Below, in pieces: positions 54,515 through 63,376 of a stretch of DNA of 64,000 bases. Position numbers and translations under genes: made by a program. The notes under the pieces were generated by a model, which saw only the letters and a program-made list of their open reading frames with translations, did no database searches and was not told the origin of the DNA. Position 1 is the first letter of the stretch. Every line of letters starts with the position of its first letter. Source of the DNA: Lutispora saccharofermentans (GTDB taxonomy: Bacteria > Bacillota > Clostridia > Lutisporales > Lutisporaceae); the NCBI RefSeq assembly GCF_024363565.1, contig NZ_JAJEKE010000011.1, positions 1-64,000 on the forward strand, written 5' to 3'.

Positions 54515-54671
54515 TTTTCCTCCTGCAAACCACTGTGTGCTTATACTATTTATTATATTAAATCTCTGATCATAAGACAACAAACATGCTGCCAGGCACT
54601 TTACATTGATTTTTTTCATATGGATATAATAAGTTCAAAGTAAAATTTATTACTTTTAAGGAGGGCCATTC

Positions 54672-55229
54672 ATGAAAGCAAAGAATTTAATATCGATATT
54701 TATCCTTGCTGCTGCACTGCTTGCAGGATGCACAAAGCCTGCACCTGCGCCTTCTCCGACTCCAACACCTTCAGATGCTACACCGGATAAGGTGACAACT
54801 GCTTCTATAGTTGATAATGCGGCAGCATTTGAAAAGGCAATAGGCAGCAGCGGCACATGGATCATCGCTATCACAAAAGACCTGAACATTGATAAAGAGC
54901 TGGTATTGGACGGCGAATTTAAAAACGGCAAGAAAGACGATGAGGGCAAGGATATCATACAAAGAAAGATCGCTCTTTATGCCCAGGATGCTAACAGAAA
55001 CATCACTGCCAGATACACTTTAACAGCACCAAGGCTCACCATCAACAGTCCCGAAGCCAGCATCCAGCATGGAACTTTTAAAGGCGACCTTTATGTTTCA
55101 TCTAAGAATTTTAAGCTTGTAGATGCTACCGTTGACGGAAATGTATATTTTACTGCAGATGAAGCCAAGAGCACCTTTACAATGGATGATAAGAGCAAGG
55201 TCACCGGAAAGCAGGAGATCAAGAAATAA
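54672..55229 (+). CDS. Lipoprotein of unknown function
   Basis: 185 aa. A signal peptide ends in the lipobox LLAGC (C20), followed by a proline-rich spacer (KPAPAPSPTPTPS). The mature part (about 45-185) is mostly polar and strand-rich, with a repeating pattern in LTINSPEASIQHGTFKGDLY and FKLVDATVDGNVYFTADEAK that recalls right-handed beta-helix or pectate-lyase-like repeats. AAGGAGGGCC precedes the ATG. It is divergent from the acyltransferase cluster (157 bp) and ends five bases before a large foldback element. Confidence 0.82.
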   Translation: MKAKNLISIFILAAALLAGCTKPAPAPSPTPTPSDATPDKVTTASIVDNAAAFEKAIGSSGTWIIAITKDLNIDKELVLDGEFKNGKKDDEGKDIIQRKIALYAQDANRNITARYTLTAPRLTINSPEASIQHGTFKGDLYVSSKNFKLVDATVDGNVYFTADEAKSTFTMDDKSKVTGKQEIKK

Positions 55230-55234
55230 GCTAA

Positions 55235-55797
55235 AGCATCCAACCGTGAGCTTGCTGACAAGCTTCATAAGCAATAGCATCCATGTATAGCTTCGTATAG
55301 TATATGAAAATTGATGACACTAATTCACTGAGCCTAAGAAAATCCTACGCTTCCCAAAGGTCATCCGTGATCTGGAAAGCTTGCTCGGCATCCGTGCCTC
55401 GCCTACGGCTTTTCTAAGGTTCAGCTCATAAGGGTCATTCTCAATTTTTATATAAGCATACTTAGCCTATACATGGATGCTATTTTACTATAGCGCAATA
55501 AGTTACTCAGGCATATACACATTAGCTACTATCGTTTGTATAACGGAATAAGTAAATGGTATGTATAGATGGCACTTATATGTATTTTGCTAACAGGTCT
55601 TTGCGATGGCTTTGATGAAAACTTCGTAAAGCTGTCATGGACGACAGCTTAGGTTCCACCAGGCAGGAGGCCTGTTCGGAACCGTTAGGAGTTTTCCAAA
55701 GGCGAGCAATAGACATGTCAAAATGCATAACTGTGTACAGATATACATACCATTCTACTTAGCGGTGCTTGTATCAGCAAGCTCACGGTTGGACGCT
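55235..55797 (+). ncRNA. 563-bp multi-helix foldback element, possible structured RNA
   Basis: The ends pair over about 26 bp (55235-55260 with 55770-55797). Inside are two large arms. Arm I: AATAGCATCCATGTATAG (55273-55290) with its perfect complement at 55467-55484, then AAAATTGATGAC with GTCA-TTC-TCAATTTT, and a further stem near 55327-55340 with 55410-55423. Arm II: AATGGTATGTATA (55555-55567) with 55742-55754, then TATGTATTTTG with CAAAATGCATA, CTTTG-AT-GAAAACT with AGTTTTC-CAAAG, AAGCTGTC/GACAGCTT and GGTTCC/GGAACC. Two internal helices use G-U pairs when read on +, which favours that strand, while the closing stem has one pair that wobbles only on -. No ORF. I do not recognise the sequence. 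It could be a large noncoding RNA or a foldback transposon relic. Confidence 0.6.
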
Positions 55798-55798
55798 G

Positions 55799-56566
55799 CT
55801 ACTTCTTTTTCATACCCGTATAGATCAGTATCGCATCTCTAAAAAATTCTGCCGTACCCGGCTGCTTTTCATCATAGTAAGCCCTGAATCTTTCATCATC
55901 AACATACATTTGGGCAATACCCGCATGGGCTTCCTTACTGTATTCATCCCAATAATATGTGAGCCATTGCTTGTGAAGCTCAGCTGCTTTTTGAGCAGAT
56001 TCCCCTGCGGGATCACCGGTTTTAAAGGCCTCAGCAAGTTTTTCCTTAACCTGCTCTCCAAGCTTTGTTACCTTATCATAGTCTTCCCAGGTCATGCCCA
56101 TAACTTTTTTATTGGACCTGTCAACCACATCATCACCATACTTTTCTCTTATCTCATTTCCATATTTCTTTTCATTATCATCGATCATTTTTCGCTTAAA
56201 GCCTTCGAACTTTTCTTTATCAGACATTTTTATCCTCCCTTCCGCAAAGGCTATGGTTTTTTCCACATTGGCTATCAACGCATCCAATTGGCTTCGTTTT
56301 TCAAGGAGTCTTTCACGATGTTCTCTAAGTGCAGCAACCCCGTCAAAAGCAGGTGAAGATATTAAATCTTTTATATTGTCCAAGCTTATATCCAGCTCTC
56401 TATAAAGCATTATTTGCTGCAGCCTGTCAATTTCCGCCTGGCCATATATACGATATCCCGATGAATTGATTCTTGCCGGCTTAAGAATACCGATTTCATC
56501 GTAATACCTAAGAGCCCTGGTGCTGACACCCGCCAATTTTGCCAAACCTTGCACTGTATATTCCAT
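55799..56566 (-). CDS. MerR family regulator with TipAS antibiotic-binding domain
   Basis: 255 aa from the ATG at 56566, after AAGGAGG. The N-terminal MerR winged helix (about 1-70: YTVQGLAKLAGVSTRALRYY, NSSGYRIYGQAEIDRLQQI) is followed by a coiled coil (about 75-115) and a C-terminal TipAS-type ligand domain (about 130-255, MTWEDYDKVTKLGEQVKEKL, HKQWLTYYWDEYSKEAHAGI). TipAL-type proteins sense thiopeptides or other drugs and activate from spaced promoters. A matching promoter lies upstream. The stop codon is two bases from the foldback element. Confidence 0.93.
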   Translation of the reverse strand: MEYTVQGLAKLAGVSTRALRYYDEIGILKPARINSSGYRIYGQAEIDRLQQIMLYRELDISLDNIKDLISSPAFDGVAALREHRERLLEKRSQLDALIANVEKTIAFAEGRIKMSDKEKFEGFKRKMIDDNEKKYGNEIREKYGDDVVDRSNKKVMGMTWEDYDKVTKLGEQVKEKLAEAFKTGDPAGESAQKAAELHKQWLTYYWDEYSKEAHAGIAQMYVDDERFRAYYDEKQPGTAEFFRDAILIYTGMKKK

Positions 56567-56588
56567 GTGTTTGCCTCCTTTCAAAATC

Positions 56589-56619
56589 AATATACACCTT
56601 TACGTAACGTTAATGTCAA
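56589..56619 (-). promoter_or_regulatory. MerR-type promoter with 19-bp spacer
   Basis: On - strand: -35 TTGACA (56614-56619), -10 TATATT (56589-56594), separated by 19 bp containing the imperfect dyad ACGTTACGT. Overlong spacers with a central dyad are the hallmark of MerR-controlled promoters, so the regulator likely controls itself. Confidence 0.8.
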
Positions 56620-56715
56620 CATAATTTTTAAATATTTGGGTTAAATATATATCAATGGTTGAAATATTTGGAATACATTTATATAATTATAGCAATGAAT
56701 GAATATTCAACCGGA

Positions 56716-56897
56716 TGAAAATGGCGAGAGATATCATAATAGATAGCCGAAGGAGCAATTATAAAAAGGAAGCCATCTTTTTACAAACACTCTCAGGCAA
56801 AAGGATCGTCATTGGACGGACCTCTGAAAAGTCCGTAAAACGGCGCCGTAGGGGAAATACACTGCGAGTGTAGAAGCTCTCAGGTAAAGGAACAGAG
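56716..56897 (+). promoter_or_regulatory. Tandem glycine riboswitch
   Basis: Two aptamers in series. The first: ATGGCGAGAG, GCCGAAGGAGCAA, ACTCTCAGGCAAAAGGA. The second: GACCTCTGAAAAGTCC, GCCGTAGGGGAAA, GCTCTCAGGTAAAGGAACAG. These are the canonical glycine riboswitch blocks. It sits upstream of gcvT with a hairpin between, and glycine binding should turn the gcv operon on. Confidence 0.96.
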
Positions 56898-56898
56898 T

Positions 56899-56945
56899 GG
56901 GATATAATGGCATCTTTTATTATTATGCTATTATATCCCTTTATA
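56899..56945 (+). terminator. Riboswitch expression-platform hairpin
   Basis: GGGATATAAT-G-GCAT (56899-56913) pairs with ATGC-TATTATATCCC (56925-56939), followed by TTTATATTTT. The T-tract is interrupted, so it is a moderate terminator, as expected for a regulated one. Confidence 0.7.
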
Positions 56946-56989
56946 TTTTGGACACAATACAACTGTATACTATTTGATAACTGCATATG

Positions 56990-57085
56990 AGCTTTAGAAA
57001 ATATTATCCCGAAGCTTAGCGCCCTTTGATCGATAGGCGCAAATATCAGCGGCGATGAGCTATAGGATAAATATATTAAAATTAA
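56990..57085 (+). promoter_or_regulatory. Second structured leader upstream of gcvT
   Basis: Between the riboswitch hairpin and gcvT, AATATTATCC (near 56999) can pair with GGATAAATATATT (near 57065), enclosing AGCTTAGCGCC/GGCG-ATGAGCT or the alternative GCGCC-CTTTGATCGATA-GGCGC. The two inner pairings exclude each other. I do not recognise a known class. Confidence 0.4.
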
Positions 57086-57101
57086 AAGGAGGAATAGTCT
57101 T

Positions 57102-58208
57102 ATGAGTGATCCTAAAAAAACGGCCCTTTATAATTCTCATGGAAAATATGGGGGAAAAATCGTTGATTATTCAGGCTGGTCACTACCGGTACAATATGAG
57201 GGCATAACCGCAGAGCATGAAGCTGTCAGGAATAATGCGGGTTTATTCGATGTATCCCATATGGGAGAAGTTGAGATAAAAGGAGGCCAGGCCACAGACT
57301 ATATTCAAAACCTGATCACCAACGATATATCTAATATGAACGAAAACCAGATTATCTACTCTCTCATGTGCTATCCCGACGGCGGCATTGTCGATGACCT
57401 TTTAGTCTACAAGTATACAAATAATCATTATATGCTTGTAATCAATGCGGGCAATGTTGATAAAGATGTTGAATGGATGAAGAATAATATAGGCGGCTAT
57501 GATATAGAGCTTGTGGATATATCGGCTGATATATCGGAGGTGGCCTTCCAGGGGCCTAAAGCAGAAGAAATACTCCAAGAGCTGGCAGATATAAAATTAT
57601 CTGAAATTGCATTTTTCTATTTCAAAGAAAATGTGAAAATTGCAGGCAGAAGCTGTCTTGTATCCCGTACCGGCTATACAGGCGAGGACGGTTTTGAAAT
57701 CTACATGAAACATGAGGATGCCGAATATTTATGGGATAAAATACTGGAGACCGGAAAGGATAAAGGCGCAAAGCCTGCAGGCCTTGGTTCCCGGGATACT
57801 CTAAGGTTTGAAGCAAACTTGCCCCTTTACGGCAATGAGCTTTCCGCGGAAATCACACCCCTGGAAGCTGGTTTTGGGATGTTTGTAAAGCTTAACAAGC
57901 CTGGATTTATTGGGAAAGAAGCCCTTGAAAAGCAAAAAGCAGAAGGCTTAAAACGAAAAATAGTAGGATTTGAAATGATCGAGCCGGGCATTCCAAGGCA
58001 TGGCTATGATGTTTTAGCTGACGGAAAAATTATTGGCTTTGTAACAACAGGCTATAATTCTCCTACACTAAAGAAAAATATCGGCCTTGCAATGGTTGAT
58101 ATCAAATACTCGGAGCTTGATACTCCAATAGAAATACAAATAAGGAAAAAGACTGCGAAAGCTAAGGTTGTCAACAGAAAGTTTTATACCAAGCACTACA
58201 AAAAGTAA
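57102..58208 (+). CDS. gcvT: Glycine cleavage system aminomethyltransferase GcvT
   Basis: 368 aa. The T-protein moves the methylene group from the aminomethyl-lipoyl arm of GcvH to tetrahydrofolate and releases ammonia. Family marks: GWSLPVQYEGITAEHEAVRN, GLFDVSHMGEVEI, TGYTGEDGFEIY, and PAGLGSRDTLRFEANLPLYG. GGAGG precedes the ATG. It is the first gene of the operon, with a family 1 repeat copy between it and gcvH. Confidence 0.97.
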   Translation: MSDPKKTALYNSHGKYGGKIVDYSGWSLPVQYEGITAEHEAVRNNAGLFDVSHMGEVEIKGGQATDYIQNLITNDISNMNENQIIYSLMCYPDGGIVDDLLVYKYTNNHYMLVINAGNVDKDVEWMKNNIGGYDIELVDISADISEVAFQGPKAEEILQELADIKLSEIAFFYFKENVKIAGRSCLVSRTGYTGEDGFEIYMKHEDAEYLWDKILETGKDKGAKPAGLGSRDTLRFEANLPLYGNELSAEITPLEAGFGMFVKLNKPGFIGKEALEKQKAEGLKRKIVGFEMIEPGIPRHGYDVLADGKIIGFVTTGYNSPTLKKNIGLAMVDIKYSELDTPIEIQIRKKTAKAKVVNRKFYTKHYKK

Positions 58209-58215
58209 TCAAGAT

Positions 58216-58502
58216 TTTACTGCAATAACTCATTGGTACATCTGTTGTACTGACTGATAACGATTGCAAAAGCTCCGGGACTAAGAGTTTGTAAGCTTGC
58301 ATAGGGTTGCGTCAAAACTCGCATGCAGCGTTTATCATTACTATTAAAATTCAAGTAACTTATTAAGTTTTCTGATTTAACAGCATATAGGCTCAAACAG
58401 TTGACGCAACTTTTCCTATACTGCGCTAACAAACTCTAAGTCCCTTCACAACGCACTCTTTTATCAGTCAGTACAACAGGTTAAAACAAAGTTTTGCAGT
58501 CT
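58216..58502 (+). repeat. Family 1 structured repeat, copy E (inside the gcv operon)
   Basis: Perfect 19-bp ends CTGTTGTACTGACTGATAA (58242-58260) and TTATCAGTCAGTACAACAG (58461-58479), differing from copy D at two paired positions. The core stem GTTGCGTCAA/TTGACGCAAC and AGAGTTTGT/ACAAACTCT pair. The long central loop is present, the accessory module absent. It lies in the 333-bp gap between gcvT and gcvH, both on +, where a transcript would have to pass through it. The outer ACTGCAA/TTGCAGT inverted pair (58220 and 58494 areas) extends the stem. Confidence 0.9.
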
Positions 58503-58541
58503 GATCAATGAATAATTAAAAAAAGTTTAGGAGGAGTAAAA

Positions 58542-58925
58542 ATGGAAGTAAAAAAGGATTTGTTTTATTCAAATGACCATGAATGGGTAAGAGTCGAGGG
58601 GGAAAAAGCCTATATAGGAATCACAGATTATGCGCAGCATTCTTTGGGAGAAATAGTATATGTTGAATTACCAGAGGTTGACAATGAACTTAATGCCGGA
58701 GAGGTATTTGGGGTCATAGAATCTGTTAAAGCGGCTTCCGACTCATATCTTCCGGTTTCAGGCAAAGTCCTTGAGGTTAATGAAGAATTATCGGACTCAC
58801 CACAGCTTATCAATGAAAATCCATATGCAAGCTGGATCGTGCTTATAGAAATGTCCGATAAATCCGAGCTTGATAATCTTATGAATGCGCAGGAATATGA
58901 GGAATTCTGCAGTAAGGAGGATTAA
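58542..58925 (+). CDS. gcvH: Glycine cleavage system H protein
   Basis: 127 aa. It carries the aminomethyl group on a lipoyl arm; the lipoylated lysine is K63 in [23 protein letters not shown] at the start and the end [13 protein letters not shown] fit the family. AGGAGG precedes the ATG. Its stop is one base from the start of the next gene. Confidence 0.98.
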   Translation: MEVKKDLFYSNDHEWVRVEGEKAYIGITDYAQHSLGEIVYVELPEVDNELNAGEVFGVIESVKAASDSYLPVSGKVLEVNEELSDSPQLINENPYASWIVLIEMSDKSELDNLMNAQEYEEFCSKED

Positions 58926-58926
58926 T

Positions 58927-60267
58927 ATGCATAGGTATATACCAAATACCGAAGCTGATGAAAAGCTGATGCTTGAAAGCATCGGTGCAAAATCCATTGA
59001 AGACCTGTTTGTAGATATACCAAAAAATCTACGTCTCGACAGAAAGCTCAATATTCCAGGCCCTCTATCCGAATTGGAGCTTTCTGCTCATATGAAAGAT
59101 CTGAGCAATGCAAATAAAAGCACTGAGGATCTGGTCTGCTTCCTTGGAGCAGGGGCTTATGATCATTATATACCTTCCATCGTAAGGCATTTGGCGATGA
59201 GATCCGAGTTTTATACTGCATATACACCTTATCAGCCCGAAATAAGCCAGGGTACCTTGCAGGTGATATTCGAGTATCAAACTATGATCTGCAATCTCAC
59301 TGGCATGGATGTGACCAATGCATCTATGTATGACGGAGCAACCGCCTGCGTGGAAGCTGCTATGATGGCTGTAGAAAGCGCAAAGCGTGACTCCATAATC
59401 GTTTCAAAAACAGTTCATCCTGAAGTCAGGAAAGTATTGAAAAGCTATATGAGGTTCCGCGATGTTGAAGTGATCGAAGCTGATATGGCAGACGGTGTTA
59501 CTGATGCAGAAAAGCTGAAATCATTGGTGGGAAGCAATACCGCTGGTGTTATTGTGCAAAACCCCAATTTTTTCGGTATAATAGAAGATCTGTCTGAGGT
59601 TGAAAAAATAGTCCATGGAAATAAATCTGTATTGATAGATTATGTAGATCCCATTTCTCTGGGGATACTGAAAAGCCCTGCCGAATCCGGCGCCGATATC
59701 GTTGTAGGAGAGGGTCAGTCCTTAGGTAACAGCATGAGCTATGGAGGGCCATACCTTGGATTCATGGCTACCAATACCAAGCTGATGCGAAAAATGCCCG
59801 GAAGGATTGTCGGGCAATCCGATGATGTGGACGGAAAAAGAGCCTTTGTTCTTACATTGCAAGCCAGGGAACAGCATATACGCAGGTATAAGGCAACCTC
59901 CAACATATGCTCTAATCAAGGCCTTAATGCCCTTACTGCTGCTATTTACATGACCACAATGGGTAAAAAAGGTATTAAGGAAGTGGCTGAGCAAAGCACA
60001 AAAAAAGCTCATTATGCCATGAAACAGCTTACAGACAGCGGCAAATTCAAGCCCTTATTCAATAAGCCCTTCTTTAAGGAATTTGCGGTTACAAGCGCTG
60101 TAGAAAGCAGCAAGGTCAATAAGGAGCTATTAAAGCATAATATTCTCGGAGGCTATGAGCTGGAAAAAGACTATCATGAATTTAAGAACGGCTTACTGCT
60201 GTGTGTCACTGAAAAAAGGACTAAAGAGCAAATCGATAAGCTTGCTCAAGCTATGGAGGTGATATGA
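58927..60267 (+). CDS. gcvPA: Glycine dehydrogenase (decarboxylating) subunit 1, GcvPA
   Basis: 446 aa from the ATG at 58927, with AAGGAGG upstream; the longer frame to 58885 lies inside gcvH. It is the N-terminal half of the P-protein as split in Firmicutes. Marks: [54 protein letters not shown]. GcvPA with GcvPB decarboxylates glycine with PLP. Confidence 0.97.
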   Translation: MHRYIPNTEADEKLMLESIGAKSIEDLFVDIPKNLRLDRKLNIPGPLSELELSAHMKDLSNANKSTEDLVCFLGAGAYDHYIPSIVRHLAMRSEFYTAYTPYQPEISQGTLQVIFEYQTMICNLTGMDVTNASMYDGATACVEAAMMAVESAKRDSIIVSKTVHPEVRKVLKSYMRFRDVEVIEADMADGVTDAEKLKSLVGSNTAGVIVQNPNFFGIIEDLSEVEKIVHGNKSVLIDYVDPISLGILKSPAESGADIVVGEGQSLGNSMSYGGPYLGFMATNTKLMRKMPGRIVGQSDDVDGKRAFVLTLQAREQHIRRYKATSNICSNQGLNALTAAIYMTTMGKKGIKEVAEQSTKKAHYAMKQLTDSGKFKPLFNKPFFKEFAVTSAVESSKVNKELLKHNILGGYELEKDYHEFKNGLLLCVTEKRTKEQIDKLAQAMEVI

Positions 60268-61727
60268 TGAAGGATTACAATAAGCTGATTTTTGAAATTT
60301 CCAAAGAAGGCAGGAAAGCCTATAGTCTTCCCCCATGCGATGTAGATGAAGCAGAATTGAATAGCTTGATCCCTGATTCATTTTTAAGGGATAAAGAAGT
60401 TGAACTGCCGGAAGTGAGCGAAGTCGATGTTATAAGGCATTTCACCAATCTCTCCAATAAAAACTATGGAGTGGATACCGGCTTCTATCCGCTAGGCTCC
60501 TGCACCATGAAATATAATCCTAAAATAAACGAAGATCTGGCGGTTTTGGGAGGGTTCAGCAATATTCATCCCCTTCAGCCCGAAGAGACAGTGCAAGGAG
60601 CTCTTGAGCTCATGTATGAACTTGACAGCTTGCTTTCGGAGATAACGGGGATGGAAAAAGTAACCCTTCAGCCTGCTGCGGGAGCTCATGGTGAACTGAC
60701 CGGCTTGATGATAATCAAGGCCTATCATGATAATAGAGGAGACAGAAAAAGAAATAAAATCATAGTTCCGGATTCGGCTCACGGAACAAATCCTGCCAGT
60801 GCAGCTGTCGCAGGTTTTGAAATAGTGGAGATAGAATCTGATAAAAACGGAGCTGTAAATCTTGAAAAACTGAAAGCCGTGCTGAGTGATGAAATAGCGG
60901 GCTTAATGCTGACAAACCCGAGCACCTTGGGGCTCTTTGAGCAGAACATAAAAGAGATAGCAGATCTTGTGCACGAAGCCGGAGGCCTCCTTTACTATGA
61001 TGGCGCAAATGCAAATGCCATTATCGGCATGGCAAGACCCGGTGACATGGGTTTTGATGTAATTCATCTCAACCTGCATAAGACCTTCTCCACTCCTCAC
61101 GGCGGAGGCGGGCCTGGAAGCGGGCCTGTCGGAGTCAGAAAGGATCTGATTCAATTCCTTCCGGTGCCCAGTGTAGAAAAAAAGGAAGGCAAATATGTGC
61201 TGGACTATGATAAACCCAACTCCATAGGCAAGGTTAAAAGCTTTTACGGGCATTTTGGGGTTGCTGTAAAAGCCTATGCATATATACTGTCAATGGGTGC
61301 CGACGGTTTAAAGGAAGTAAGCCAAAAGGCTGTGCTTAATGCAAATTATATAATGAGCAAGCTGAAGAAGCATTACTACCTGCCCATAGATCAAGTATGC
61401 AAGCACGAATTCGTTTTAGGCGGACTTCTCGATGATGAAAGCCATATTTCTACTCTGGATGTGGCTAAACGCCTGCTTGACTATGGTTACCATCCTCCTA
61501 CAATTTACTTTCCGCTCATCGTAAGTGAAGCTATAATGATCGAACCTACCGAAACCGAAAGCGTTGAGACTCTTGACGGCTTCATCGATGCGATGATAAA
61601 AATAGGAGAGGAAGCAAAAGAAAACCCGGATATCTTAAAAACCGCTCCCCATGACACACCGGTAAGAAGAATAGATGAAGCCAAAGCCGCAAGGAATCTG
61701 ATATTGAAATGGGACAAAAACAAATAG
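60264..61727 (+). CDS. gcvPB: Glycine dehydrogenase (decarboxylating) subunit 2, GcvPB
   Basis: 487 aa starting at the ATG overlapping the previous stop (ATGA); a second ATG at 60267 has better spacing to GGAGG. The PLP lysine is in [20 protein letters not shown]. Other marks: [30 protein letters not shown] and [15 protein letters not shown]. The lipoamide dehydrogenase (L-protein) is not in the window, so it must be shared with another complex. Confidence 0.97.
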   Translation: MMKDYNKLIFEISKEGRKAYSLPPCDVDEAELNSLIPDSFLRDKEVELPEVSEVDVIRHFTNLSNKNYGVDTGFYPLGSCTMKYNPKINEDLAVLGGFSNIHPLQPEETVQGALELMYELDSLLSEITGMEKVTLQPAAGAHGELTGLMIIKAYHDNRGDRKRNKIIVPDSAHGTNPASAAVAGFEIVEIESDKNGAVNLEKLKAVLSDEIAGLMLTNPSTLGLFEQNIKEIADLVHEAGGLLYYDGANANAIIGMARPGDMGFDVIHLNLHKTFSTPHGGGGPGSGPVGVRKDLIQFLPVPSVEKKEGKYVLDYDKPNSIGKVKSFYGHFGVAVKAYAYILSMGADGLKEVSQKAVLNANYIMSKLKKHYYLPIDQVCKHEFVLGGLLDDESHISTLDVAKRLLDYGYHPPTIYFPLIVSEAIMIEPTETESVETLDGFIDAMIKIGEEAKENPDILKTAPHDTPVRRIDEAKAARNLILKWDKNK

Positions 61728-61735
61728 TAAAAGCG

Positions 61736-61766
61736 AATGCCCTCCGATATGGAGGGCATTCTTGAT
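61736..61766. terminator. Terminator of the gcv operon
   Basis: AATGCCCTCC-GATAT-GGAGGGCATT (61736-61760) and then CTTGATTCTT. It is near the stop of gcvPB and the end of ftsX (convergent). Confidence 0.85.
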
Positions 61767-61789
61767 TCTTTAACCAGCCTGCCTGCGGT

Positions 61790-62677
61790 TTATTCGACCT
61801 TTGCCGACAATAAACCGAAAATGCTGCCGATCACTCCCAAAACCAGGCTTGTCAATACACTCAGAGCAAAGAAGCTGTTTTCCAAAGCTTCACGGGAAGG
61901 CAGCGGAATAAATGGGAGCGGGCCGGCCATCTGACTATAGAAAGCTTTTAAAGCGAGCACTGCAAGAACAGACGCAGCCATGGCTCCTGCCATAGTCAAT
62001 ATCAAGCCTTCAATCAAAAATGGGAATGCGATGAATGCTTCAGGGGCACCTAAAAGCCTTAGGGTATTTATTTGCTCCCTGTTATTATATATTCCGCTCT
62101 TTATAATATGTGATATCGTTATCACCGTTGTTACGCTTACAGTAGCCATGATCAGCCACCCCAGCGCTTCGAACACTCTTATAATGCCCCTCAAACGCTC
62201 CAAAACATCCCGGTTGTCCCTTATTTGTTCTATATCGGGTACAGACTTCAGGCCTCCAAGAACCTTTTCCATTTCCTCAAGCTGGATCTTTACCTCTATG
62301 AATGGGCTGAAGGGGTTATCATCCAGGTATTTCAGAACTTTTGCTTCTTTCCCCAGGATTGCGGACATCCTGTTATAGGCTTCATCTTCATCAACAAGCT
62401 GGGCATCCCTGACGCCATTAATTTTCTTAATGCTTTCCACCATCTGCAAAATACCGTCATCTTCAACGCTCTCACCAAAAAATACGTTTATTTCTGCTTC
62501 GCTCTGTATTGTTTCGACTACATGGCCGCTTATCCACCAGCTTGAGAGCACCATGATGAGTATAAAGAAAATAAGCCCTATGCTTAAAATAGAAAATATA
62601 TTAGTCAGCAGATTAATTTTTATTATTGTTTTGGCTTCTTTGAAAAAATATCCTATATTGTATATTATATTTTTCAT
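61790..62677 (-). CDS. ftsX: Permease-like cell division protein FtsX
   Basis: 295 aa. An N-terminal helix (about 20-45), a large extracellular loop (about 50-165) and three helices near the C-terminus (about 170-195, 220-250, 265-290). Marks: ISHIIKSGIYNNREQINTLR with the LRLLGAPEAFI motif. FtsX with FtsE regulates peptidoglycan hydrolases at division; in spore formers it also affects sporulation. Its start is 6 bp after ftsE. Confidence 0.94.
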   Translation of the reverse strand: MKNIIYNIGYFFKEAKTIIKINLLTNIFSILSIGLIFFILIMVLSSWWISGHVVETIQSEAEINVFFGESVEDDGILQMVESIKKINGVRDAQLVDEDEAYNRMSAILGKEAKVLKYLDDNPFSPFIEVKIQLEEMEKVLGGLKSVPDIEQIRDNRDVLERLRGIIRVFEALGWLIMATVSVTTVITISHIIKSGIYNNREQINTLRLLGAPEAFIAFPFLIEGLILTMAGAMAASVLAVLALKAFYSQMAGPLPFIPLPSREALENSFFALSVLTSLVLGVIGSIFGLLSAKVE

Positions 62678-62683
62678 TATTTA

Positions 62684-63352
62684 TTAACCCAGCCTTTCCT
62701 GACGGATGCTTCCATTGCTTACGCAGATCAGCTTTCCTTCTTTAAAGCTCTCAATCAAATGAGTTGCATGGGTAGTAATGATCACCGCCGTATTCTTATC
62801 TTTAAAAGAAGTCAATAACTCCAATATATTTAAGGCGTTATCTTTATCCAGGTTTCCGGTAGGTTCATCGGCAAGTATCAATAAGGGCTGCCTGGCTATT
62901 GCCCGAGCAATAGCTACTCTTTGGCACTCCCCCCAGGATAGATTTTCTGCCAGTGTGGAAATCTTGTGTTTAAGTCCCACCTTCACCAAGGCATTAATCG
63001 CATCCTCCTTCATTTGTTTTTGTGGAATATTCAAAAAACGTATACCTAGCATCACATTTTCAACGGCTGTTCTGCCTTTTATAAGCCTGAACTCTTGAAA
63101 AACAGGGCCGATAGATCTTCTCAGCTTCCTTATTTTTGAGGCTTGTCCTCTGATTATAGGCTGTTTTAGAACCGCTAAAGAACCTGATGTAGGATACTCC
63201 ACTCCCATAAAAAGCTTTAAGAGGCTGGTTTTGCCTGAGCCGCTGGGACCTGTAATATAGATCAGTTCACCCGGTTCAACCTGTAAGTTTATATCGTTTA
63301 ACGCTATTGTACCGTCACTGTACTTTAAACTCACGTTCTTTGCCTCAATCAA
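62684..63352 (-). CDS. ftsE: Cell division ATP-binding protein FtsE
   Basis: 222 aa from the TTG at 63352 (MIEAKNVSLKYS), eight bases after GGAGG; an ATG two codons earlier is very close to that site. ABC ATPase with Walker A ITGPSGSGKTSLLK, signature LSWGECQRVAIARAIA, Walker B LLILADEPTGNLD and the H-loop ITTHATHLI. FtsE and FtsX make a membrane complex, and translation is coupled by close spacing. Confidence 0.95.
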   Translation of the reverse strand: MIEAKNVSLKYSDGTIALNDINLQVEPGELIYITGPSGSGKTSLLKLFMGVEYPTSGSLAVLKQPIIRGQASKIRKLRRSIGPVFQEFRLIKGRTAVENVMLGIRFLNIPQKQMKEDAINALVKVGLKHKISTLAENLSWGECQRVAIARAIARQPLLILADEPTGNLDKDNALNILELLTSFKDKNTAVIITTHATHLIESFKEGKLICVSNGSIRQERLG

Positions 63353-63376
63353 GTCCATCGCCTCCTGCATTTTTAA

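Noticed and set aside
55235-55797. A group II intron or known giant RNA (OLE, ROOL, GOLLD) as identity of the foldback
   Set aside because: No domain V-like motif or intron-encoded protein is seen, and the genetic context of OLE or of phage-borne ROOL/GOLLD is absent. I could not match it from memory, so identity is left open.
55769-56356. 195-codon + frame opposite the MerR/TipAS gene
   Set aside because: It is antisense to a well-supported coding sequence and has no ribosome binding site or family resemblance.
56759-56986. 75-codon - frame across the glycine riboswitch
   Set aside because: It is a shadow of the structured RNA and lacks a ribosome binding site.
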